Shown here: positions 36,840-47,569 of the stretch, in pieces
Position numbering within the stretch: position 1 is the stretch's first letter
Layout of the letters: each line of letters starts with the position of its first letter
NCBI GenBank assembly: GCA_011109175.1
Contig: RDEW01000017.1
Span: 124,001-188,000 of the forward strand
Direction of reading: 5' to 3'
Source: Dicyema japonicum
Taxonomy: Eukaryota; Dicyemida; Rhombozoa; Dicyemidae
Length of the DNA stretch: 64,000 nt
Translations under genes and position numbers: made by a program
Notes under the pieces: model-generated
Databases searched by the model: none
Told to the model about the DNA's origin: nothing
The model's input: only the letters and a program-made list of their open reading frames with translations

Positions 36840-38260
36840 GCTAAGGCCATTGTAAAGGATTATCATAAAGAATGTATGATTCTTTAGGATGGTGCGCTAT
36901 ATTGTCGACTCTGTTTGTGTAATATTAAATGCGAGAAAAGGCATTTTGTAAATTCCCATCGATCCTCACAAAAACATCAAAATTTATTGAGTTTTGCAAA
37001 ATAACAATTATTTTTTGTAGATTATCTGACCGAATCGGACCAAACAAATATTGACCAATATTCCAAAAATGATGATTGAGCTCTACAAGTAACCAGACCA
37101 TTTATAAAATCTGATATTCCACTAAACAAACTATCTATGCCGTGGCTTAGAAAATTGTTCTAATGAGGCTCTGTACGAGTTCCCTCACCATCAAAAGCTA
37201 AAAGCTGTTTGGATCAAATCATAATGGATCACAAATTGTTAATTCAACAAAAACTTGTGTATAAAAATGTACTTTATTTTGTAGCAATCAAAAAGTTTTT
37301 GCTAATACGGATGAAACAAAAATCCGGGGCCAAAGATACGTTGCTGTGATGATTGGATTCTCCTGAAACAGCATATCTGATATCGTTTAAGCCGATAGAA
37401 TCTGCTCCTAACAAGAACATCATTACTCAGATAGTCGACGATGCACTTGGAAATGATTTGGTTTAAAAGGGAAATTTCCTTTTGTTAATTTCGGATGCTG
37501 CAAATTATATGAAATCAAATAAAATTTAATGTTTTAGCTGGCAAAATACTTAAAAATCTTTACCCCAAGTTATTCCATGTCACATGTACGTTCATCTATT
37601 ACACAATTGTTGTGAGAAAATAAGAGACTCTTATCCGAAAATTGATTTGATGATAGCTACTATACAAGCAGCAATTAACAAGAACGATACAAGAAAACGA
37701 ATATTTCAAGACATAAACATCGCCATTCCACCTCGAGTGCATTTGACAAGATGGGAGAGTTGGTTTAAGCCCGGTACTTACTATTCAGAAAATCTGGTCG
37801 GATTAAAAACTATTTTCGAATCATTCGGGGATGATGGATATCTAGTTTGAACAGCCAAAGAAAGTATTCAAAACCATGTGTTAGTGAGCAGTCTATGTGA
37901 CCTTATCCAAAGCTATTCAAATATTCCAGGTTTTGGAATGATGTCGCTATTGCAGATATTATTACCAAAGTACGCGCTTCACAATCGAACAAGCATTAGA
38001 ATCGTTGGAATTTGGAAATGACAACAAATTTATTAAAGAATACATAAATAAAAGCTTCAAAAAATGATATTTCAAATAATTAAAATGACTAATTCATACA
38101 TATCTCCTGCCGAGTATTCATTACTCCTGAATTGTCAGCCAACTAGTGCTTATCTGAGATAAAGAATTTTCTAAGATCCAACAGACATTTTCTACCAGAA
38201 AATTTAGAAAATTATGTAATTTGTTGTGTAACAAAAAGTTTTAGTGTTTTTATTATTTAG
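36840..38260 (+). mobile_element. hAT transposon remains (CGGBP1-like transposase)
   Basis: Plus-strand phrases in order: FIKSDIPLNKLSMPWLRKLF (37100-37160), an Asp-bearing IRGQRYVAVMIGFS strand, ISFKPIESAPNKNIITQIVD, HVTC..HLLHNCCEKIRDSY (37575-37630), IPPRVHLTRWESWFKPGTYY (37720-37785) and NLVGLKTIFESF. The 'LP.P..TRW.TWL.A..YY.EN' segment belongs to the hAT transposases related to CGGBP1. Frameshifts and stops are numerous. I could not define TIRs or a TSD. A sequence just after it (38290-38390) recurs inverted at 49300-49350 and may be a terminus. Confidence 0.65.
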
Positions 38261-38519
38261 TTATTAAGTGCTTGCCAGAAAGAAAAGGGATCAACGAGAA
38301 GGGTTATGGCTAAGACAAATGATTGGAATAGCCATACTCCGAGGGAACTCGTTCGCAATCCACGCAGCAGGCTTCCTCAACTGACATTTGTTTAATTGTT
38401 AAAAAAATTATTTTATAAAAAAAAGAAGTTATTATGTTAAATTTTTGGATTAATTTTTTTTAGTTTTTAGGTTAATAAAGTTAATTTTTTAGGTTAAATT
38501 TTTTATTTTTAGGTTAAAA

Positions 38520-39010
38520 AAATAGCCCTACTAATGGCCTATGATACTCTTGTAAAGCAGATTTACACACTCCCCGAATCCTCTACTGAACAGGACTTGG
38601 GTCATGCATATGAGGCCTGGAGGCGTACCTATCTATTTTTCTCACCTTCCTTGAACTCTCAACGAGGTCTGGAAGATTCCGTATGACAAAATTCATTTGA
38701 AGATGTGTCATCTAACCAACACCGCCGTGCTTGTTTGTTGTCGGGGACGTCTTCCGAAAACGCCATTCCTAGTGGAGTTTTGGGTTCCTTTCTGAATGAT
38801 GAATGCGTTCATATTGGGGTCTCATTACGACTCAGATTAAAGTCTCTGTGCCGCATCCATGCCGATGTGGGGACCAGATTGACCGTTTTGGTTTGCACCC
38901 ACTCTCCTGCAGGAAGAGTGCGGGTAGATCTCCAGACACATGGCCTTGAACGAAGTCGTTGACGCGTTTTGTACTCAGCCGGGCACACTTCTATGCTCAA
39001 ACCGATACCA
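38520..39010 (+). mobile_element. R2-like LINE C-terminal fragment, copy 1 (+)
   Basis: Frames carry the signature NAIPSGVLGSFLNDECVHIGVS, then LRLR..CRIHADV, CGDQIDRFGLHPLSC and RKSAGR. These are the linker and Cys/His cluster found after the RT in LINEs that have a restriction-like endonuclease. The same segment occurs on the minus strand at 48850-49215 (FPCISLGTFLDDDSTRIGFC). One frame slip lies at the G run near 38878. No RT or endonuclease core follows. 5'- and 3'-truncated. Confidence 0.65.
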
Positions 39011-39019
39011 AATTTATCC

Positions 39020-39345
39020 TCCGATAATCCTTTACAGGCTTCCGCTTAAGAAAAGAGGTGAAGTAGGCTCGCCCTCTTCCATTTTCATACACGTCCTACC
39101 TTTGCGGACATCACTTTATTCATAGGCCTAAGAGTTTTCATAATGTAATCTTCACCAGTAGATTTGGTCAAGGAAATGATAGGAAGATCCCTTTCAACTA
39201 CTGTGTCGTTCCAAGGGTGGGATTTGTTTGACGAGAATTGATCTTTGCTAAAAAAAGTCCATCTTTCGGATTCAAACCCACGACTTTCAGATCCAATGTA
39301 ATCAGACGATGCGTTACACCAGAAGCCCATCTTCCTATTTGAAGC
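39020..39345 (-). repeat. tRNA-like SINE (family 1), reverse copy
   Basis: Plus-strand anchors are TTCGGATTCAAACCCACGAC (the reverse complement of a tRNA box B), ACGCATCAT-like GACGATGCGTTACACCAGAAG, TTTGACGAGAATTGATCTTT, GATCCCTTTCAACTACTGTG and, at the left, GGCTTCCGCTTAAGAAAAGAG. It lacks the last 120 bp of the family. Confidence 0.7.
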
Positions 39346-39479
39346 ATGGAAAACTCTTATCTGAGACGTCACGTGCACCGACACATTCGCCCCATGCAAT
39401 CTAAGAGGTTGCAGAAAAAACAAAAGTAAAACATTCCAATAAATACTAAATATTTGATCAAAGATAAAAAAGGGCGGAT

Positions 39480-39949
39480 CGAACACCGAGATTGCAAAGT
39501 AGGCAACTCAGGACGACCCATGCCCTGACAAAAAATAAGAGTACAAAGAACGGTCGCTAGACCGAACTAACATTTTCCTTACTCATAAGTTTAAGGCATT
39601 AGAGTAGCAATAATAAAGGCAGGTATATCCAAATGACCAACTAATTAGAATTTATTATTAATTACGGATAATTTTTAAACTCGATTGTTTAATAAAAATT
39701 CGTAATTTAAAATAACATTTTTTTCAAAATTTTATAATAAAAATTACAAAATTCTCAAATTCTTTTATTAATGTCATCTGCTTTGCCTTTCCATTTCCAA
39801 GGCTAAAGAAAACCGATTTTGTAAAAAGTTGCCCTCCCCAATCGGTTTCCTCTTTAAGGGTGAGAGAAAACTCTTTCGTCCGGTTGTGGGAACAATGGGG
39901 GACCACAGACGTTGGATGGCTCGATTCATTACAGGAACTGGGGTCACCT
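39480..39949. other. intergenic, nothing recognised
   Basis: A/T-rich in 39640-39760. Minus-strand frame 39724-39993 has no known motif. Confidence 0.35.
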
Positions 39950-40060
39950 AAACGTCTGTATTTGTGTGATTCATGGATGGGGCTTGCGCCCACTTGATAA
40001 CAGCCAAGATGATCGCGTTGAAGTGAAGATCCATGAGGAAGGACTCATGAATCTTTTAGT
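39950..40060. repeat. dispersed repeat 5, about 105 bp (pair with 47462-47568)
   Basis: Nearly identical to 47462-47568: CTGTATTTGTGTGATT..TGGA, GGGGCT..GCGCCCACTTGA, AACAGCCAAGATGATC.CGTT and GAAGTGAAGATCCATGAGGA. Same orientation. At 47.5 kb it directly precedes transposase sequence, so it may be a common insertion site or a terminal part of an element. Confidence 0.6.
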
Positions 40061-40499
40061 TGCCACAAAGGGAATAAAATCCAAATTTCGCTACGAGGAG
40101 GTGATCCTCATCGAAATTTAGCTGCTGGACGCCCGGCTTCCCACAAGTTAACGAGATCGGGGCTAATAATTAACTAACTATTCGAGATATGAATAGGGCT
40201 CCCCAATTCTCTTAATAAACATGGACAGTATTATCTCGAGAGACCAATGGGGAGGTGGCAAATTCACAGCTTTATGCCTGTCACATGCGCTACTAGCTAC
40301 AATGCGCAAGACGTTATATATCGATTTTTATTAAAAATTAGAAATATCATTGGTATACACAGGCCAAAACCTAAAGAGTGAGTTATTATAAAGAAAAAAC
40401 ATCAAAATTAAGTAATAGGAAGCCATGCTAACCGACTATTACCCCGACAGTCTCCTTAAAAATCCGTAAACACAGGATCATCTCTGAAGATGTCCCAGA

Positions 40500-41350
40500 T
40501 ACTTTGGTGCGGTTTTTGAAACCTCGAATAAGAGTTTCGATGATTACGCCAACCTTGCACATAAACAAAGGAGCTTTAAATTTCTAACGCAGAACAGAGC
40601 GTTCGTAGCTTTTTTTTCGTATTTTAGCATTTTCCATAAAATTACCTCCCTCGTCAATTAGGAGGCCAAGGTATTTTATAGTCTTCTTTCGACGTATGTC
40701 TTGTAGCGAGCTCTTTAGGTTAGCCATCCTACTGCCTCTAGTTATCCTCACCAGACCAGACTCCTCATGCGCCACTGAAAGAAAGTTTTCATTACACCAC
40801 TCTTCGATCTGGTCCATGTACGTCTTCAATCGTTACTCAGATACCAAAAAGTTTAAAGAGACGTCATAAATTATGACGTCATTAGCGCACATCATGATTT
40901 CTGTACGTGGGTTTTCTGGGAAGGCAATTTACTCATTACAATGTTGAATAATAGAGGACTGAGCACTGAACCCTATGGTAAACCTATTCTCAACCAAATT
41001 TCACGAGACTCACAGTCTACAAAATTAAAAATTGACTTTCTATCTGGGAGCAAACTTGGTATCCAAAAATAAAGTTATTTTTCAACACATTTCGCAATAC
41101 AAATAAGAATACCAAGATTCCACACATTGTCGAAAGCTTTGGATATATCAAGGAAGACTGCGGTCAAACATCGCTTAGGGATATCGCATTGAGAATGCGC
41201 CGAAATTATCCTCAACATCGTTTCGGTGAACGTCAGGTCCCTCATGAGGAGAAGGAAGGCTGTTGAAGATCTTCTTGATACCATGGAGGTCGATATCTTG
41301 GTCCTCAACGAGACCAAGTGAAAGGATTTATTTATTAATCCCGGGATCAC
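40500..41350 (-). mobile_element. LINE reverse transcriptase fragment
   Basis: Minus-strand frames carry FTETMLRIISAHSQ, LTAVFLDISKAFDNVWNLGI (RT motif A, Asp kept) at 41110-41180. Further left come the post-YADD part MDQIEEWCNENFLSVAHEE and KKTIKYLGLLIDEGGNF (40600-40820). The YADD box itself lies in the broken part between them (read as VMCANDVIIYDV near 40870-40900). It is oriented against the LINE that starts at 41780. Confidence 0.75.
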
Positions 41351-41780
41351 CGAGAAAGAAACACAAAAGAAATGTCAACTAGTTAGGTGATCCCAGTTCC
41401 CGAACCAAATGTGCCATCCAAAGTCTGTGCGTCTCCAGTGTTCCAACTGCCGAACGGAAATGGCTTCATTGATCCTTGCAGAGGAAGCCGATTGGGGACG
41501 GAAATTTCTTAGCCAACCGATTTTCTTTTACGTGGAACAGCGAGTGGCTTAGTGGGTGTCCATCTTCCTCGCAAATGTGGAGAAATCCGGAACCACATCT
41601 GAGGATACGGCTTTAGAGGCTATACTAGTTGTCATGTCTTATGGAATGATATACACCGAGGTTCAGGCACTAGTATCTATTGGAGGACGAGTCTCGCAGT
41701 AGTTGTCCAAGGTATTTCACACTGTCCCCGTTGCGAGCTCATCTTAATATGCGTTAGGTTTCCATGTTTTTCTATTATTA
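41351..41780. other. between two opposed LINE fragments
   Basis: Contains GGGATCACCGAG and GTTAGGTGATCCCAG blocks typical of LINE 3' ends in this window (near 41343 and 41380). Otherwise not recognised. Confidence 0.35.
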
Positions 41781-44700
41781 TTGGGGCTGGCCAAAAATCT
41801 AGGACTCTCCGTTACGACATCGACGGATCCTAACCATAAGAATACAAAAGGTGGAGAGGACTACCTTGGAATGGCAGCTGCATCTCCGTCGTTACTTGGT
41901 TTGTTGTCTTTACCTCGGGTTCTTAGAGATATCGGAAGTGATCACCGGCCCCTAACGACCGTACTTCACGAACCTGTTCGAACTCAGGCCCCAATTGGCT
42001 ATGACTTGGGCTCCGGCAATTGGAATAACCTGGAGGCGTTCATGGATAGAAAACTTTCTTCTTTTAAAGGGTTAGTTTGTAGTGAGGTAGAGCTGAACGA
42101 AATGGGTGTCCCCTTCACCGACATCCTTGAAGAATACATGCGGACGAATTTTCGATTGCATCGATATGGGGAGAGTCGTACACGAATTCCAGTAAAATAA
42201 TACTTAGAAAGAGGTTCATCCGATTCCGTGCCAAGTGTAGATACGAGGAGAGCCGTATCTACTACAAAAAGAAGATTAATAAAAAAGGGACTTAAGGACT
42301 TCGAAAGTGAGAAGTGGAGGAAGGCCTGTGAGAGGGTGAATCCAGCATGGCCGGAGTTTTGGAAGCAGCTGAAGAGCTTGTCGAGTAGAGGGGAGGAGTC
42401 GTCTACGCGTACCTGTATCGTTCGGATAGCTCTAAAAACTCGGACCCGGCCGAAATTACGGAGTTATTGGCAGCAAGTTTCGGTTCCATTTCGATTATTT
42501 GTCCAGGTGAATTTGCCCGTCAGTGCGTGCAAAATGTTATCTCTTCGTAGAAAAGCAAACTGTGCAGCTTTTAGGAGGCTCGAACGCTACTTACCATACA
42601 ATAGCCATGGAAGAGGTCCTAGTGCTATATAAAAATTCAAGAACAATGCCCCCAATCAGGACAAGATTCCCATGGCCCTTTTCAAGAATGCCCGGTAAGT
42701 CTACTGCAGAGATTAGTAAGGATGTTTAACGGTAGGCTCAGGTTGGGTTACGTTCCTTGGCGTTGGAAGGAGGCGGAACTGATTTTTGTAAGGAAACCAG
42801 GAAAACCTCCGGAAGATCCTAGGAGCTATCGCCCTATTAGCCTGTTGCCTGCCGTCGCTAAAATCTTAGAGAGAGTAATGCACCAGAGGTTAGCCCAGGA
42901 ATGCATAAGAGACATCCTCTCGGACCTTCAGATTGGATTCTGGAAGAGGAGATCCTGTGGTGATTGCCTTTGGAGGTTGAGCTATCAGATCCGCGACCAG
43001 AAGAAGATTAAGAAGTGTACAGTTGCACTATTTCTTGACGCGGAAAGGGCGTTCGACTCGGTCTGGCACGACGGCCTCCAATGCGCCCTAGTGGAAGCAG
43101 AAATTCCCATGAGCTGATAAGTTGGATTTCCAGCTTCTTAGAGGACCGAACGAATTATGTGAGGCATAAAGGTTGCCGATCTAGTTTGTTTAGATCTAAC
43201 CGGGGAGTTCCACAGTGTGAGCCCAACCCTTTTTAACATTTATTTGTCAACGCTCCCTCACCAAGCCAATGTGAGGACGGAGATGGATGTCTATGCTGAT
43301 AACATAGTGCTCTGGGATCACCGTGGAAACTAGATGTGGCGTGTCAAAGAATGCAAGACGCCTTTGATAAAATCATACACTGGTGTGAAAGCAGAGGACT
43401 CAGGCTCAGGTCTGAAAAGTGCAGGTTATTAGTCTTTAACTGCCCTAAACAGCCTAATAATATAATACCTAGAGCAGAGCTTTTCAAAAAATAATGCTCG
43501 CGGCACACTAACCGTAAAAAATAATCAACGGCACATATTAAAAAATAAAAAATTAAATTTTTAAGATGTGTAAAACTAAGTACAAAAATTGGTAATTTAA
43601 TTCCCAAATTTTTATTAATAAAAAAATATAATCTTAATTATTATTGTTTTTGCATATATCATCAATATCAGGTCGAATGGTTGACAAAACCACCCGCATG
43701 TTGTCTGACAAAGGTATCTTCATTATTTTTTTGTTCATATTTATGACCAAACATAGTCCGAGCAAGAATACGACAAGCAGGGATTATCATGTTTTCGACA
43801 ATAGTGTGAGGTTTTAGTTGTTTTGCTATCAATTCTGAGATCAGGTATGAATATTTCAATGATTCCTTTGTGTTTAAAAAAGTTTCACTGAACATCATTT
43901 GACTAGATCTACGATTCATAGTAAAAGCTAAATAATACATGTGTTGTTTTTTCAAATGGATAAAATAATCCACAGATTTTTACGGAATAGTCCGGATGCT
44001 TGTTAGTAAAATGTCTCTTTAGTTTGCTTGGAACCGTTGCATCATTTGCCAAGACTTCCATGCAACTTAGACATTGAGGTAGTTTATTTTTTATCTTTGC
44101 ATATAAATCCAAATGACAAATAAGAATATTTATAAGAACGACGAACTGATTTACCCATAAGCATGTTGATGCGCACGTTATTAAAAAATCAATAAATAAT
44201 GGTTAACCAATGTAAAGTCATTTAATTATAATAAAAAAATGATTATTTTAATTTTAGTAATTATTTTAATTTGTTTATCTTTTTAAATTAATTAGGTCAA
44301 AAAATGTATATAAATTTATTAAAATTTGTATTTGGCAGGCGGCACACTAGAAATTGTCTCGCGGCACACCGTTTGACAACCTCTGACCTAGAGTGACCAT
44401 CTATGGGGTACCTATAAAGGTCACTGAGCGGACAAGGTACTTTTGAGTGATTTTCAACTCAAAGTGTAGCTTCCAGGAGCACACTGCCCTCGTTAAGAGG
44501 CGGGCAGTGCAAAGGTTGCTTGTGATGAAAGTTTTTGAGCTAAGCCGTGATGCCTAGGCCAAAGTGTTCAGCGCCATGGTGTTGCCTATGCTCACTTATG
44601 GTGCGTACTCCTGGTATAACAGTGAGGAACGCGAAAAGTGCTTGTTAATCTAAGGAAGGTCCGGCGACGAGCAATTCGGTATTCTTTGGAGATCTCTTAT

Positions 44701-44850
44701 AGAGCGTCATTGCCGGAACGAAGTTATAGTGATTTCAAGATCCAGAGGAGGTAATCAAGATCCTTCGATTATGAACGAAGGAAGGCAGGGGAAAGAAGGA
44801 GTCACAAAAACGCTGCCACAAGGCGGTTAAAATGACGAAAATTTGACTTC
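41781..44850 (+). mobile_element. Jockey/CR1-type LINE interrupted by a hAT
   Basis: Endonuclease end IGSDHRPLTTVLHEPV (41930-41980), a linker, then RT. RT shows WKEAELIFVRKPGKPPEDPRSYRPISLLP (motifs 0-2a; 42760-42850), LDAERAFDSVWHDGL (motif A, 43035-43075), a PQ.S..P loop (43215) and VYADNIVLWD (YADD with Asn at the second Asp; 43290-43315). The frame is cut at 43474 by a hAT and continues at 44394 with KVTERTRYF-type sequence and VLPMLTYGAYSWY up to about 44850. It has several frameshifts, so it was already decaying. Confidence 0.8.
43475..44385 (-). mobile_element. hAT DNA transposon (BED-type transposase remains) nested in a LINE, 8-bp TSD
   Basis: Ends are CAGAGCTTTTCAAAAAATAA and, on the other strand, CAGAGGTTGTCAAACGGTGT, with GCGGCACAC inside both. 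The direct repeats ACCTAGAG lie at 43467-43474 and 44386-44393. The minus strand encodes a BED finger (CLSCMEVLANDATVPSKLKRHFTNKH, 44000-44060) and a helical segment (SYLISELIAKQLKPHTIVEN, 43780-43870). The catalytic core is deleted. At 911 bp it is a non-autonomous derivative. Related ends occur at 15594. Confidence 0.93.
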
Positions 44851-44906
44851 CCTAACTATTTACAATTTTTGCATAATAAAAGAGTTTAATCGTAAAAAAA
44901 TCGTAA

Positions 44907-45705
44907 AGAGGTTGTGATACTGGTCAAGATGAGACCTAAACGACAATTACACCAAAATTAACCAACTAGGAGAATCGAAATCCCGTAACTTAACAATTTG
45001 GACTTTTTTAATATTTCACCACTAAAAGTAAATTTGAATAGAAACTTCGAATTTGGCTCTGCTGTGCTTGCTATAGCAGGAGTAGCCGGTGTCTCGGAGA
45101 AGGAAGTTATCTTGGGTGAAGCATTTTCAGAGTCATGTGGTAAAAATTGATTCGACTCAACTGGGTTGATTTTCATGGCTGTGTTGGCTTCTAGTATATT
45201 GATTTAGACTAAACCATTATATTGAAGATTCGTGGGGGAAGTTATTTTTGCTACAGAGGATGAACTAATGTTCTCATCGTCGTTCACTTCCACTATAAAG
45301 TAATTAATAGTATTATACGTTTGGGAGTCGCTGCGTCAGGAAATTTTAAAATTGGCTTATATATTTTTGTGTTCAGTACTTTATTGGATGTATAACCTAA
45401 CTAAGCAAAATTTCATACGAGTTTCAGGAAGTTCAGGAATATTAAAATAATCAGTGTCTTGCAAACTTTCCACGGTCTTGCTTTCCACTGGAAATCAAAC
45501 ATTGGATACTACTTTTACTGTATTCATTGATGAACTTTTTGTTGGATTCGTTCGATAGCTTGGATAAGTTAAATAACTACCAGTGACACGAGCTTTGTTG
45601 ATATTACCTTATATTTTTCTTTAAATTTTGTTGTTCCTTGTCGTTTGTGGGTTGAATTCATTTGAAAACTAACGGCAGTTTCGATATATATATAACGATT
45701 TTTAT
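44907..45705 (-). repeat. duplicated segment, copy A (pair with 51368-52155)
   Basis: About 790 bp also present at 51368-52155 in the same orientation. Parts (about 45176-45480) differ by only two or three bases; the ends differ by 5-10 percent. On the minus strand an ORF of 72 codons (44958-45176) is rich in Ser, Pro and Glu, and further short open stretches lie to the right (for example VNDDENISSSSVAKITSP). The segment may be part of a gene whose downstream exon (51026-51388) is kept only beside copy B. No TIR, TSD or poly-A end was identified. Confidence 0.75.
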
Positions 45706-45727
45706 TTTTTCATTGATTACGGGAACA

Positions 45728-45828
45728 TTCAAAATAGCCTCCATTCAAAATTTTCTCTTTCAAAATGGCATCTATTCAAAATGGCTCTATTCAAAATGTC
45801 CTCTATTCAAAATGGCCTCCAAATAATT
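45728..45828. repeat. minisatellite, about six 15-18 bp units
   Basis: Tandem units of the form (T)CTATTCAAAATGGC(C): ACATTCAAAATAGCC, TCCATTCAAAATTTTC, TTTCAAAATGGCA, CTATTCAAAATGGCT, CTATTCAAAATGTCC and CTATTCAAAATGGCC. Unit length varies from 13 to 18 bp. Single units occur elsewhere (20015 and, inverted, 47449). Confidence 0.8.
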
Positions 45829-45884
45829 TTTAAGTTTTAGACAAGTTCAACAATAAAGATCATTAGATATTTATTATTATTAAC

Positions 45885-46095
45885 CCCCGGCTTATCATTG
45901 TAAGCCCAGCACAAACAGTCATAACTAACTAATCCAAGGAAGGAACCAAAGGGAGAACATCTGCTTGTGTCGACCAAATCCATCTTCCAATACTTCATTA
46001 CAGGCTTCCGCTTCCGAAAAGAGGTGCGGAAGTAGGTCCGCCCTCTTCCATTTTTGTCCCACGTCAGATCGTTCAGCCAGAATAGATTTTTTACA
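45885..46095 (-). repeat. tRNA-like SINE, 3' half (family 1)
   Basis: Plus-strand anchors are AAGCCCAGCACAAACAGTCA, ACCAAAGGGAGAACATCTGC, CAGGCTTCCGCTTCCGAAAA and GTCCGCCCTCTTCCATTTTT. They match the reverse complement of 47010-47190 with very few changes. Confidence 0.75.
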
Positions 46096-46309
46096 ATGTG
46101 ATTGACATCTATAGGTAAAAAAGGCAACTTTTTTTAATCTTATAAAAATTGATTTTGATGGGTCCTATGAATAAGTGGAACATTTTACCAAAGTCCTCCA
46201 AATTTGTAGAAGAACAAATGTTTCTTAATATGGATCCGACAGAACATATATTCAATTTAATAGAATATGTATTCTATTAACATTTTTTAATTAAAGATTA
46301 TTTCTTTAA

Positions 46310-46620
46310 CGAATGGTCATATAGCGGCTGTTCTGACTGGTTAGCTATTCCCTCTCAAGATGGCGAGCAAGATTCGCTCAAATAACCAGCAGCGCTCACG
46401 AGAGTCTCCTGATTTTGTAAAAAATCCGATTCCCTAGACGACTCAAGATTCCAGCGTCGCAGGCGCAAGGGAACCAGACGTCTCAAAGGCGAGTGGAACA
46501 GACAAAAAATCGTTGGGTAGGACTGCGTACTTTTCTCGTTTCAACCTCTTAACCTTTTCAGTGACAGAACAGGCTCCAGAGGCACTCTGGAGTAGGTTGC
46601 AAAGAAAAAACGTGACATTG
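46310..46620 (+). repeat. dispersed repeat 3, long copy
   Basis: See 35580-35910 (inverted copy). Starts near GGTCATATAGCGGCTGTTCT and includes GACTGGTTAGCTATTCCCTC, GAGCAAGATTCGCTCAAATA, GGCGCAAGGGAACCAGACGT and CAGGCTCCAGAGGCACTCTG. It runs directly into the family 1 SINE, so the two may be parts of one composite element of about 880 bp (46310-47195). Confidence 0.6.
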
Positions 46621-46734
46621 CAAGGTGACGTTCTAGACAAGAGGTTTCCTGGCTTCAAAAGGAAAGATTGTCATCCCATCTGGTCGTTTCCCGCCCCGCC
46701 TGCAAAGACCGACTGGTTCGACCATGGAGGGATG

Positions 46735-47195
46735 TTTAAAAAAAACACTATAAGGCTTTCTGGTGTAACGTCTGATGACATCGGATCTAAAGGTCGTGGG
46801 TTCAAATCCGAAAGATGGAGTTTTTCAGCGAAGGTCAATTCTTGTCAAACAGATCCCACCCGTGAGGCGACGAGTCCTTCTGGCACGACACAGTTGTTAA
46901 AAGGGATCTTCCTACCTTTCTCTCTAACCAAACCCTCTGATGAAAATTGCATTATGAAAACTATTTAGCTAAAGAATGAAGTGATGTCCGCGACGGTAGG
47001 ACGTGGGACAAAAATGGAGGAGGGCGGACCTACTTCTCCACCTCTCTTCGGAAGCGGAAGCCTGTAATGAAGTATTGAAAGATGGATTTGGTCGGCACAA
47101 GCAGATGTTCTCCCTTTGGTTCCTTTCTTGGATTAGTTAGTTATGACTGTTTGTGCTGGGCTTACAATGGTAACTGGGGTTAATAATAATTATTA
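46735..47195 (+). repeat. tRNA-like SINE, family 1, fullest copy
   Basis: The head reads TTTCTGGTGTAACG, a stretch that can pair as an anticodon stem-loop (GTCTG...CGGAT), then GGTCGTGGGTTCAAATCC. The last is a good RNA polymerase III box B and T-arm. The D-arm is shortened and box A is poor. The body has TCCCACCCGTGAGGCGAC, ATCTTCCTACCTTTCT and GGCGGACCTACTTCTCC. The tail has GATTAGTTAGTTATGACTGT and GTGCTGGGCTTACAATGGTA before an A/T-rich run. Other copies: 15335-15530 (-), 17105-17305 (-), 39020-39345 (-), 45885-46095 (-). Confidence 0.75.
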
Positions 47196-47461
47196 TTTTA
47201 CTTTTCTCCTGTTTAAAATAAATCTTTCATTTTAAAGTTGTATAAAAATTAATAATATTAGAAAAGACGACTTTTTTAGTTAAAGATGTCAAAGACTTTG
47301 TTAAAATGTTTCAAATACCATAAGACCCAATAAAATCAATTTTTATAAGATTAAAAAAAGAGGACTTTTTTACCTAAGAATGTCGTTTTGGTAAAATCTC
47401 GTGATGTTTTTAATGAACTTATTTAAAACTTGAAAAAAATAATTAGGCCATTTTGAATGGA

Positions 47462-47568
47462 CACGCTGTATTTGTGTGATTAGTGGAAGGGGCTGTGCGC
47501 CCACTTGAAAACAGCCAAGATGATCCCGTTGAAGTGAAGATCCATGAGGAAGGATTCATGGATTACAC
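47462..47568. repeat. dispersed repeat 5 (pair with 39950-40060)
   Basis: Second copy of the 105-bp repeat. The frame of the following transposase runs through it only by chance. Confidence 0.6.
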
Positions 47569-47569
47569 C

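Noticed and set aside
46755-46830. A functional tRNA gene
   Set aside because: Box B is good but the D-arm and acceptor stem cannot be formed, and the sequence is dispersed; it is a SINE head.
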